Origin: Ktedonobacter sp.
Lineage (GTDB): Bacteria > Chloroflexota > Ktedonobacteria > Ktedonobacterales > Ktedonobacteraceae
Assembly (NCBI GenBank): GCA_003450555.1
Contig: DMFQ01000473.1
Span: 12,450-19,774, forward strand
Reading direction: 5' to 3'
DNA length: 7,325 bases
Part shown: positions 1-5,508 of the stretch, piece after piece
How the letters are laid out: every line of letters starts with the position of its first letter
Position numbering within the stretch: the first letter of the stretch is position 1
Notes under the pieces: model-generated
What the model was told of the DNA's origin: nothing
Databases searched by the model: none
Seen by the model: the letters and a program-made list of their open reading frames with translations, nothing else
Translations under genes and position numbers: made by a program

Positions 1-37
1 CCCTCTTCTCATTGTTCAAGCTACATCCCAATACTAC

Positions 38-1195
38 TTATCCCTCTGCAGGAGGAGAGGAAGTGGTGATTGTACCGTTTGTATGATAAAACCACCTCAA
101 TATTCCATCACTGACATTGAGGGTACGTAAGGTGCCATTGATCAAACCAACGTGGATGATCCCGTTCTTGATTTCTGCCGTAGTCGTAATGGCAAGGCCT
201 ACTTTATGTTTCCAGATAGGTACGCCCGTACTGGCTTTGAAGGCATACATATTGAGATCCATCGAACCAATGTAGACTCCCCCTAAGTAGAGTGCCGGGG
301 AAACATTCACAGCAAAAGGCTTGTGTACTGGTTGGTGCCAGGTGAGTGAACCATCAGTAGCGTTGACCGCCGTCAAAAAGTTCGCTGCTGAGGCATAGTA
401 AATGATGCCTGTACCTATAGTTGGCGTTGAGACAGGACCATTGTCTACTGGAGAACTCCACATCGAACTGCCGTCGACCGCACTTATTGCGTATAAAGCA
501 GAAGAGCCACCGAAGTAGATCACTCCATTGGCCGAAGCCAGATTAGTTCCGGCAGCAACTGGTATTTCATGAGACCAGTTCACTGAGCCAAGACTCCCAT
601 CGAGAGCATACATCTGAGGGATACCTCCCGAAGAAGAGTGTTCAGCAGCATAGACCACTCCGTTGACCACAATCGGGTTCCCAAAAGATTGATCGGATGT
701 TGTTGCCGTGAAAATCCAGGCAATTGAGCCAGTCTTTGCGTTGAGGGCGTAGATACTACCAGCACTTCCGTTACTATTTACCGCGAAGTAGATGAAACCG
801 TTAGCCACTGCTATTCCGTTTGCACCAAAGGTTCCGGTGGGAAAGGGGAAGCTCCACTTCACCGAACCATCGAGGTTGCTGAGCGCTTCCACTGCTGTAC
901 TACTGCTATTAGCTACCTCGAAATAGATCTTTCCAACAACCACGAGTGCTGGGGACCAGGTATTGCCACCTTGCTGGTACTGATAGCTCCAGCGCAGAAA
1001 CCCATGTGGTGCTTCTAGCGCATAAAATTGGTCATTGTTTGAGCCAAAATAGTCGCTCAAGGGGACTACATTCGGACTTACACCCTTCGCATGAACATTG
1101 GATGCTCCTCGATGGGTAAATGTAAAGAGTGTAACGCTTGTGATGAACGACAAAGCCAGCAAAACAAGAATCGCTCGCTTCATAGTATGTGACAT
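38..1195 (-). CDS. Secreted PQQ-binding-like beta-propeller repeat protein
   Basis: A 385-residue exported protein built from PQQ-like propeller repeats; its ligand or reaction cannot be told from sequence. Residues 6-28 form a basic-then-hydrophobic signal segment, with a likely signal peptidase site after VHA (residues 34-36). The rest repeats the pattern NG-x-[IV]-Y-F ... YAL-x-x-x-[TD]-G-S-x-x-W. Repeat-closing tryptophans lie at about W69, W114, W160, W207, W246, W286, W328 and W368, 39-47 residues apart, so seven full units follow an N-terminal strand. The start at 1195 is chosen because AAAGGAA lies about 10 bases upstream; an internal ATG at 1183 has no comparable site. The gene lies directly downstream of the SnoaL-like gene on the same strand and is probably co-transcribed. 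Oddly, the protein stops at TSSPPAEG, just where a last NG-VVY-G-DG-YAF strand would be expected, so the propeller may be incomplete. The family is confident; the function is unknown. Confidence 0.9.
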   Translation of the reverse strand: MSHTMKRAILVLLALSFITSVTLFTFTHRGASNVHAKGVSPNVVPLSDYFGSNNDQFYALEAPHGFLRWSYQYQQGGNTWSPALVVVGKIYFEVANSSSTAVEALSNLDGSVKWSFPFPTGTFGANGIAVANGFIYFAVNSNGSAGSIYALNAKTGSIAWIFTATTSDQSFGNPIVVNGVVYAAEHSSSGGIPQMYALDGSLGSVNWSHEIPVAAGTNLASANGVIYFGGSSALYAISAVDGSSMWSSPVDNGPVSTPTIGTGIIYYASAANFLTAVNATDGSLTWHQPVHKPFAVNVSPALYLGGVYIGSMDLNMYAFKASTGVPIWKHKVGLAITTTAEIKNGIIHVGLINGTLRTLNVSDGILRWFYHTNGTITTSSPPAEG

Positions 1196-1820
1196 ATAAA
1201 AATGTTCCTTTCAACCCTTGCATGACTACTTGGAACCTAGCTGGTTCTGCACTTCCTTTCATATCGTAGTAGAGTGACTCTCGGAGAATTTTACCGTTTT
1301 GACGAACAACAACGGTGACTCCCGGAATAGAGAACGCGCGACCGGTGGCAGGCAAACCAGGGTAATTGCCCGTGTGAGTGCCTGAAGCAACCCATTCAAC
1401 GGTCAACTGGCTGCCATTCACAATGCGATTTGTCACGCTGATCTTCAACCCGGGGATAGCCGCCATGCCTGCACTTTTACGAGCCATAATCGCCGCGCGA
1501 CCAACAAGTGGATGGGGGTACATACTATCTTCAACGACTGCGTGCTCAGCATAGTCGTTGTGCAATTGATGCAAATTGCCTTGTGACTGGTTTGTAAGAT
1601 GTTCGTCATGGCGCTGAAGGTGATCCACATTATGCTGTAGATTTTGATGTGGAACTTGCTGTGAGGCGAATTGACGCGAGGCCGCGGCTGCGACGATAGC
1701 TCCAACGCCAGCCGCAGAAACGCCCATGAGCGTGAGCCGTTTCATAAATTGACGACGCTGCATTTTTCCTGCGCGGACATCGTCAACCATCTCAGGAATA
1801 GTATATTCTTCTTCGTGCAT
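1032..1820 (-). CDS. Tat-exported SnoaL-like (ester cyclase-type) protein, apparently frameshifted near the C-terminus
   Basis: The uninterrupted frame encodes 262 residues, but only about 188 look genuine. Residues 22-50 form a twin-arginine signal (RRQFMKRL, then a hydrophobic Ala/Gly-rich stretch), so export of the folded protein is predicted. Residues about 60-187 match the SnoaL-like alpha+beta fold: a helix ending in NLHQLHNDYAEHAVVEDSMY, a PLVGRAAI segment, then strands with VTNRIVNGSQLTVEWVASGTHTG and GKILRESLYYDM. SnoaL-like domains cover polyketide cyclases, ester cyclases and isomerase-like proteins, so the substrate is unknown. Residues 58-93 are rich in His. From residue 189 the frame reads unrelated sequence and overlaps the next gene by 164 bases in another frame. 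Dropping one A at 1257-1259 gives YYDMKEVQNQLGSK and a stop at 1226-1228, about 197 residues in all. The start at 1820 has GGAGG four bases upstream. It is probably the first gene of a two-gene transcript. Confidence 0.75.
   Translation of the reverse strand: MHEEEYTIPEMVDDVRAGKMQRRQFMKRLTLMGVSAAGVGAIVAAAASRQFASQQVPHQNLQHNVDHLQRHDEHLTNQSQGNLHQLHNDYAEHAVVEDSMYPHPLVGRAAIMARKSAGMAAIPGLKISVTNRIVNGSQLTVEWVASGTHTGNYPGLPATGRAFSIPGVTVVVRQNGKILRESLYYDMKGSAEPARFQVVMQGLKGTFLYVTYYEASDSCFAGFVVHHKRYTLYIYPSRSIQCSCEGCKSECSPLERLFWLKQ
1205..1212 (-). promoter_or_regulatory. Ribosome binding site of the minus-strand propeller gene
   Basis: On the minus strand this reads GAAAGGAA, with AGGA about 10 bases before the ATG at 1195. 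It lies just beyond the TAG at 1226-1228 that would end the frame-restored SnoaL-like gene. That placement supports two consecutive genes rather than a long overlap, and it decides the start of the propeller gene. Confidence 0.6.
1226..1262 (-). other. Apparent single-base frameshift and restored gene end
   Basis: On the minus strand the sequence at 1262-1251 reads ATGAAAGGAAGT. As it stands it encodes MKGSAEPARF and continues into the next gene. Without one A of the AAA at 1257-1259 it encodes MKEVQNQLGSK and stops at TAG 1226-1228, leaving 30 bases containing a ribosome binding site before the next ATG. The restored end has the short amphipathic helix usual after the last strand of SnoaL-like proteins. 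Whether this is a real mutation or a sequence error cannot be told from this window. Confidence 0.65.
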
Positions 1821-1989
1821 ATATCCTCCAGCACATGATGTATGTCTTTACTACTTACTTGTCGGACCACTTAGACATGCAGAACATTCCTCTAAGGAAC
1901 CTCTCCTCGTACAATAGCATAAGTAGATGGGGCTTGTAGGTTACGATTTTGTTAAGATAATGCAGAAAATCAAGAAATACGGTTAATTT

Positions 1990-2019
1990 TTATCAACCTC
2001 GCATACTCCTTTCTATACT
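1990..2019 (+). promoter_or_regulatory. Candidate sigma70-type promoter for the GH39-like gene
   Basis: TTATCA (4 of 6 matches to TTGACA) is followed after 18 bases by TATACT (5 of 6 matches to TATAAT). Transcription would start near 2026, which puts the repeats at 2021-2074 at the start of the transcript. A second, weaker option is GATAAT at 1956-1961 with TTGTAG at 1934-1939. This is a consensus match only. Confidence 0.35.
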
Positions 2020-2020
2020 C

Positions 2021-2074
2021 CATGCCATTTAGTACTATATCCTGATGCTTCATGGTGCTTAGTACTATATCTTG
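2021..2074. repeat. Two tandem palindromic repeats spaced 30 bp, operator-like
   Basis: TTAGTACTATATCCTG at 2029-2044 recurs as TTAGTACTATATCTTG at 2059-2074, exactly 30 bp later, and each copy is preceded by CATG (2021 and 2051). The core TAGTACTA is a perfect 8-bp palindrome. Thirty bp is close to three helical turns, so proteins bound at both sites would sit on the same DNA face. This fits a cooperative operator for the downstream hydrolase gene, but the cognate regulator is not in the window. Confidence 0.5.
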
Positions 2075-2125
2075 TTACCCTGGTTAAGACGAAGCGTTGT
2101 GCTAGTGGGGGAGGGGAGAGTATTG

Positions 2126-2139
2126 TTTACTAAAGTAAA
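2126..2139. promoter_or_regulatory. Perfect palindrome upstream of the GH39-like gene
   Basis: TTTACT-AA-AGTAAA is a perfect 6-2-6 palindrome. It ends where the purine run AAAGGGGA (2138-2144) begins, which would be the ribosome site for the alternative ATG at 2157. It could be a regulator site or a weak hairpin; either role is inferred. Its half CTAAAGTAAA recurs at 5343-5352, upstream of the 8-bladed propeller gene. Confidence 0.3.
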
Positions 2140-2193
2140 GGGGAAGTTATCGTTTTATGGAAAAGAGTACGCACAAAAGGTTCCGTTTTCTCC

Positions 2194-2201
2194 AAGAAGG
2201 A
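2194..2201 (+). promoter_or_regulatory. Ribosome binding site deciding the GH39-like start
   Basis: AAGAAGGA lies six bases before the ATG at 2208. This is better spaced than AAAGGGGA, 12 bases before the in-frame ATG at 2157. Starting at 2208 also gives a short basic n-region (MSKSTR) before the signal-peptide hydrophobic core, so 2208 is preferred. Confidence 0.55.
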
Positions 2202-2207
2202 AAAAAG

Positions 2208-3974
2208 ATGAGCAAGTCCACGCGTATGCTGGTATTGTCATCTCTCATTCTTGTATTTTTGTTAACTGGTTTGCTGATTGTCAGAGCACAATTAGTAACG
2301 CCAGTAACTGCCTCTAATGGAGTTACGGCTGACTTTGGTACCGCACAGAATAGCGCATACTCATTTACTAGTCAGACCCAACAGGCGAACACTACCAACA
2401 CTTCAAGTACCTCAAGTACCTCAGGAAATATTACTGTGGACTTTGGTTCGCGAAATAACCATGCACATCCCATTCCATCGACATTTCTTGGAGTTGGGGG
2501 CATTGGCATTGGTATAGCTCTCAACCATGCCGGTAGCTACGTTCCTCAAGCGGGTCTCCGCCTGGCAAAGCTGGGCGATACCGACTACATGTCACAAATA
2601 TTTCCAACATCAGCCAGTTTAACTACCTCCTCCCAACAGAATTGGACGTTGCTCGACTCTCAACTGGCGCTTGTCACAGCCTATAATTTACAGCCAATGA
2701 TTTCATTGGGCTATACACCGAACTGGTTACAACCGCAGAACCAGTCGCCGAAACAGACGAATCCGTGCCTGACAAACAACCCTCCCTATAATCCCGCATC
2801 CGTGAAGCCAATGTATCTTGTTAATGGCCATGATGTAGGGACACAGACCTGGGGCAAGTTGGCGGCATTAGTCGTTTCCCATGTGGATCACCAGTTTCCC
2901 AGGTTGCATACACTGTATGAAATTTGGAATCAGCCCGACGGCGGTCAGTTCCTGTGTATGCCCCAGGGTGATCAGAATGCTGACCAGGATAGGGTTACCG
3001 CCTATAAAGCAATATTTGCGGCAGCAGCTCCTCTGATGCGGCAACAAGCAAATGGAGATGGAGCGCAAATCAAAATAGGCGGTCCAGCGCTGGTTTACGC
3101 TCTACAAAGTCATCTGACGATGTGGTTTTCTAGCCTGTTAAACGATCCGGCAATTTATCCGTACATTGATTTCATCTCATATCACCGCTATTTGTATGGA
3201 TCAAACTTTAATAGCGGAGGAGATAAGTCGCTCGTTGGCAATGCGCAAGATCCACTATTAGGGGTCGCGTCACAATACGAGCAAGTATCCAGAGCTGTTC
3301 ACGCTGGTAAGCAGCCAAACGCTGCCACAACTCCTATCTACTTAGACGAGTATAATATGAATTCTTGTGAACCTAACGTTTGCAGGAACGATCCAACCCT
3401 TGCTCCCTTAAACAATGGGCTGTTTATGGTTGATCTTCTTAATACCGTAAACGATACGCGTTCTTCTTACGGTGCATCACGAGCAGTACCTGCTGGACTG
3501 GCATTCTATTCATGGAATATTCCACAGGGGAACCTATGCATGTTTGGGGTCGTTGATTCAAAGATGGACTGCGGTACACCGAAAGGCGGCACATTTCAAC
3601 CCTATCCCTCTTACTATGCATATCAACTATTGGGTGGAGCAAATTACCTGAACATCACCGATGGTGGTTATGTCGCAAATGCTGCATCTGCGAACTCCTC
3701 AGGAGTGTTAACGACGGGCTTCTATACCAGGACACAGAATAGTATCGTGCTTGTCAACACGACTGGAACTGATTATTCCGCCTTAAAAGTTCTCGCGCAG
3801 AATCCAGGGCTGGTAGCGGGCACCAAAGCAAATGTGTATACAGTCAAGGTCAATCTTAACCAACCAACTAATTGCATTTCGACGACGCAAGTCAATCTCG
3901 TATCAGGGGCAAACTGGTCTAGCATGACCGTTCATCTCCCTCCATACACGATGATGGGAATCTCTTTTACATAA
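2208..3974 (+). CDS. Secreted GH39-like (clan GH-A) glycoside hydrolase with Gln in place of the acid/base Glu
   Basis: A 588-residue exported protein (605 if it starts at 2157). Residues 7-25 are the signal core, with likely cleavage after VRA (25-27). A Ser/Thr-rich linker (about 52-73) follows. The catalytic (beta/alpha)8 barrel runs from about 76 to 480 and starts at VDFGSRNNHAHPIPSTFLG. GH39-type landmarks in order are LYEIWNQPDGG (237-246, strand 4), KIGGPALV (289-296, strand 5), DFISYHRY (321-328, strand 6) and IYLDEYNMNS (377-386, strand 7). E381 is the predicted nucleophile. The acid/base position, normally Glu in WNEP, is Gln242 (CAG). A beta-sandwich C-terminal domain (about 490-588) ends in VHLPPYTMMGISFT, as is common in clan GH-A. 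Cysteines at 187, 250, 387, 392, 444, 455 and 556 suggest disulfides. The assignment to GH39 rather than another clan GH-A family is moderate, and substrate and activity are unknown. The gene stands alone between the operator-like repeats and a hairpin. Confidence 0.8.
   Translation: MSKSTRMLVLSSLILVFLLTGLLIVRAQLVTPVTASNGVTADFGTAQNSAYSFTSQTQQANTTNTSSTSSTSGNITVDFGSRNNHAHPIPSTFLGVGGIGIGIALNHAGSYVPQAGLRLAKLGDTDYMSQIFPTSASLTTSSQQNWTLLDSQLALVTAYNLQPMISLGYTPNWLQPQNQSPKQTNPCLTNNPPYNPASVKPMYLVNGHDVGTQTWGKLAALVVSHVDHQFPRLHTLYEIWNQPDGGQFLCMPQGDQNADQDRVTAYKAIFAAAAPLMRQQANGDGAQIKIGGPALVYALQSHLTMWFSSLLNDPAIYPYIDFISYHRYLYGSNFNSGGDKSLVGNAQDPLLGVASQYEQVSRAVHAGKQPNAATTPIYLDEYNMNSCEPNVCRNDPTLAPLNNGLFMVDLLNTVNDTRSSYGASRAVPAGLAFYSWNIPQGNLCMFGVVDSKMDCGTPKGGTFQPYPSYYAYQLLGGANYLNITDGGYVANAASANSSGVLTTGFYTRTQNSIVLVNTTGTDYSALKVLAQNPGLVAGTKANVYTVKVNLNQPTNCISTTQVNLVSGANWSSMTVHLPPYTMMGISFT
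2403..2420 (+). repeat. Nine-base tandem repeat in the linker of the GH39-like protein
   Basis: TCAAGTACC occurs twice in tandem and is followed by TCAGG. It encodes SSTSSTSG in the Ser/Thr-rich linker between the signal peptide and the catalytic barrel. The linker sits between two similar segments, ADFGTAQNSA (residues 41-50) and VDFGSRNNHA (77-86), so this N-terminal part may have grown by small duplications. Confidence 0.6.
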
Positions 3975-3999
3975 CAGTAATACAGTGGGATGAGTAACA

Positions 4000-4051
4000 G
4001 ATAATTTTGAACTTGTAGTTACCTTTCTATAACCACAAGTTCAGAATTATC
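4000..4051. terminator. Long hairpin after the GH39-like gene, probable terminator
   Basis: The 21-base arms at 4000-4020 and 4031-4051 are inverted copies that match at 19 positions, plus one G-U wobble in RNA. They flank the 10-base loop ACCTTTCTAT. The hairpin starts 25 bases after the hydrolase stop. No T-run follows the second arm on either strand, so it is not a textbook intrinsic terminator; it may act in both directions or protect the 3' end of the transcript. Confidence 0.55.
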
Positions 4052-4140
4052 ACCAACCTACTGCCGTTTGTGCATGGGATGTTCCTACATAAGCTGTATT
4101 CTTTCTTGTGGTATCCTTGCCGAACTATATGACAAGCTAC

Positions 4141-4148
4141 AAAGGAAG
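4141..4148 (+). promoter_or_regulatory. Ribosome binding site deciding the 7-bladed propeller start
   Basis: AAAGGAAG ends seven bases before the ATG at 4156. An upstream in-frame GTG at 4108 and ATG at 4129 lack such a site and would add residues ahead of an already complete signal peptide. This supports the start at 4156. Confidence 0.6.
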
Positions 4149-4155
4149 ATACGTA

Positions 4156-5286
4156 ATGAAAGATATATCGCCTACTCGTGGAGCATCCCAGGTGTCCCAA
4201 ACCTTTTCAAAAAAGCAATGGGCAATAGCTTTAGCAATAATGATCCTTGCTTTCTTACTGGGAGCCATGTTGGTCGTTATTCCACGCAATTTCTCAGCTC
4301 ATGCTGCCGGAGCCTCTATAACCCTTGTTCCCAAGAAGGCAAATTATAAGAAACAATCTGGCATTGCGGTGAAATGGTCGTTTAACTCGAATAGTTCCTT
4401 TCCCAACTTCTCGGCTCCCCTGGTTGACCCCGTCAACAACCTGGTCTTCTTCGGTACCATTGGCTACCAGAGTACTGGTATTCCCTCGCCGCTCTATGCA
4501 CTTGATGCTCAAACCGGTGCGCTCAAATGGAGCATGATTATGGCGTGGAATGTCTATGGTCCTCCAACCGTCGCTTTGAAAACTCTCTATGTTGGTGTCG
4601 CTCGCGGAGCCAATCCGACTCAAATATATGCCATCGACGAAATCACTGGCAAACTTGATTGGCAAAACCCTATCAATGGTAGCATCTGGGGTGCTATCGC
4701 AGTTGATACCAGCACAAACACTGCGATCGCTTTCATCAGCAACCCGGCCAGCATGGTGGTGGCCTTTGATGCAACATTGGGCATCGTGAAATGGCAGTCT
4801 CCAATAGCTGGCTCTTCATCAAGTAGCCAGGCAGGTTCAGGTATTGCCATCGCGAATGGCTCCGTTTACTTCAATGGAAAAAACGGTTACCTTTACAAAC
4901 TCAAGGAGAGCGATGGTTCGTCCGTCTGGACGGCATATGTAGGAGTGCAGCCTACCGGTCAGGGTAACATTGCATCACCAGCTATCGCCAACGGGGTCGT
5001 CTATGCAGGAGCGATGGATAATAACCTGAATGCTGTGGATGATAGCACGGGAGCTCTCCTTTGGAAGAAAAATATCGGGCTGATCTACGGCTCTCCGGTG
5101 GTAGCAAACGGCGTCGTCTACCTTGCAACGCTGGGAGGTAAAAGAATCTACGCAATCAATGCTACATCGAAGGCAATATTGTTTAACTACCTCACAGGTG
5201 GCCTGATCTACTCGTCTCCCATCGTGGTCAACGGTTGGCTCTACTGCGGCTCAACCGATGGTAAGATGTATGCCTTCAGCCTCTAA
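4156..5286 (+). CDS. Secreted 7-bladed PQQ-binding-like beta-propeller protein
   Basis: A 376-residue exported protein. Residues 19-43 hold a basic stretch and hydrophobic core, with probable cleavage after AHA (48-50). The mature part is nearly all propeller. Unit-closing aromatics are W74, W125, W169, W213, W258, W303 and F343, each after a [TS]xG or similar turn. Clear unit sequences include LYALDAQTGALKW (113-125), YAIDEITGKLDW (158-169) and SPAIANGVVYAGAMDNNLNA (274-293). The last partial unit, SSPIVVNGWLYCGSTDGKMYAF (353-374), would pair with the N-terminal VKW strand to close the ring, giving seven blades. There is no heme-binding CxxCH, and no catalytic motif of PQQ alcohol dehydrogenases was recognised, so a binding, sensory or scaffold role is as likely as an enzyme. 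The gene has its own ribosome site and lies between two hairpins, so it is probably a single-gene transcript. The family is certain; the function is not. Confidence 0.9.
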   Translation: MKDISPTRGASQVSQTFSKKQWAIALAIMILAFLLGAMLVVIPRNFSAHAAGASITLVPKKANYKKQSGIAVKWSFNSNSSFPNFSAPLVDPVNNLVFFGTIGYQSTGIPSPLYALDAQTGALKWSMIMAWNVYGPPTVALKTLYVGVARGANPTQIYAIDEITGKLDWQNPINGSIWGAIAVDTSTNTAIAFISNPASMVVAFDATLGIVKWQSPIAGSSSSSQAGSGIAIANGSVYFNGKNGYLYKLKESDGSSVWTAYVGVQPTGQGNIASPAIANGVVYAGAMDNNLNAVDDSTGALLWKKNIGLIYGSPVVANGVVYLATLGGKRIYAINATSKAILFNYLTGGLIYSSPIVVNGWLYCGSTDGKMYAFSL

Positions 5287-5299
5287 CAATGAATCAGTC

Positions 5300-5338
5300 A
5301 AATACGTATCGGCTTATACAAGCAGCCGATACGTATTT
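5300..5338. terminator. Perfect 15-bp hairpin terminator after the 7-bladed propeller gene
   Basis: AAATACGTATCGGCT at 5300-5314 and AGCCGATACGTATTT at 5324-5338 are perfect inverted copies around a 9-base loop, starting 13 bases after the stop codon. The inner stem is GC-rich (CGGCT/AGCCG). The outer stem carries A-runs and T-runs on both sides, with TATTTCT trailing, as in bidirectional intrinsic terminators. Confidence 0.75.
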
Positions 5339-5354
5339 CTACCTAAAGTAAAAA

Positions 5355-5394
5355 TAGTACCCTCTTGTTAGTTTCTACATCTTAACCATATATA
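5355..5394 (+). promoter_or_regulatory. Candidate promoter region of the 8-bladed propeller gene
   Basis: TTGTTA (5365-5370) is followed after 18 bases by TATATA (5389-5394), each 4 of 6 to the sigma70 consensus, giving a leader of about 110 bases. Just upstream is TAGTAC-CCT-CTTGTTA (5355-5370), resembling TAGTAC-TATAT-CTTGTTA at 2060-2077 upstream of the GH39-like gene. Both the promoter and the shared control are tentative. Confidence 0.3.
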
Positions 5395-5438
5395 GAGAAA
5401 AACAACCACTTTACTACCATCTAAACCGTTATTTCTTG

Positions 5439-5455
5439 CTATGCATAGTCTATGC
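5439..5455. promoter_or_regulatory. Overlapping palindromes upstream of the 8-bladed propeller gene
   Basis: CTATGCATAG (5439-5448) is a perfect palindrome and overlaps a second one, GCATAG-T-CTATGC (5443-5455). Three alternating CTATGC half-sites in 17 bases suggest a binding site for a dimeric regulator in the leader, 53 bases before the start codon. No function is established. Confidence 0.3.
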
Positions 5456-5508
5456 TGTATTTGAGATTAGCCCTACAATAACCGGTACGCGAAAAAGGAT
5501 AGGACAGC

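Larger units (their letters stand above)
1821..2207. promoter_or_regulatory. Divergent intergenic region with candidate promoters and repeats
   Basis: This gap separates the minus-strand SnoaL-like gene from the plus-strand hydrolase gene and must hold promoters for both. Visible elements are a short palindrome TTCCT-cta-AGGAA at 1887-1899, AT-rich sequence at 1945-1995, a plausible plus-strand promoter at 1990-2019, two 30-bp-spaced repeats at 2021-2074 and a palindrome at 2126-2139. No convincing minus-strand promoter was found. No coding region is supported before the hydrolase start: an upstream in-frame ATG at 2157 would add 17 residues, but its ribosome site is less well spaced. Confidence 0.6.

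Noticed and set aside
1251..1262. Programmed ribosomal frameshifting in the SnoaL-like gene
   Set aside because: No classic X-XXY-YYZ slippery heptamer and no obvious stimulating structure were seen; a mutation or sequence error is simpler.
2021..2074. Two 30-bp-spaced repeats as a CRISPR remnant
   Set aside because: Only two copies, the repeat core is 16 bases and the gap between cores is 14 bases; no cas gene is present. An operator is a better fit.
2072..2317. Open frame of 81 codons in front of and inside the hydrolase gene
   Set aside because: It overlaps the hydrolase signal peptide in another frame; the product has no domain and no clear ribosome site.
4068..4349. Open frame of 93 codons overlapping the start of the 7-bladed propeller gene
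   Set aside because: Most of it overlaps the signal peptide region in another frame; the product is Cys/Ser-rich without a family pattern, and no ribosome site was evident.
4294..4665. Open frame of 123 codons on the minus strand
   Set aside because: It lies fully inside the 7-bladed propeller gene, has no recognisable domain and reads the complement of its repeats.
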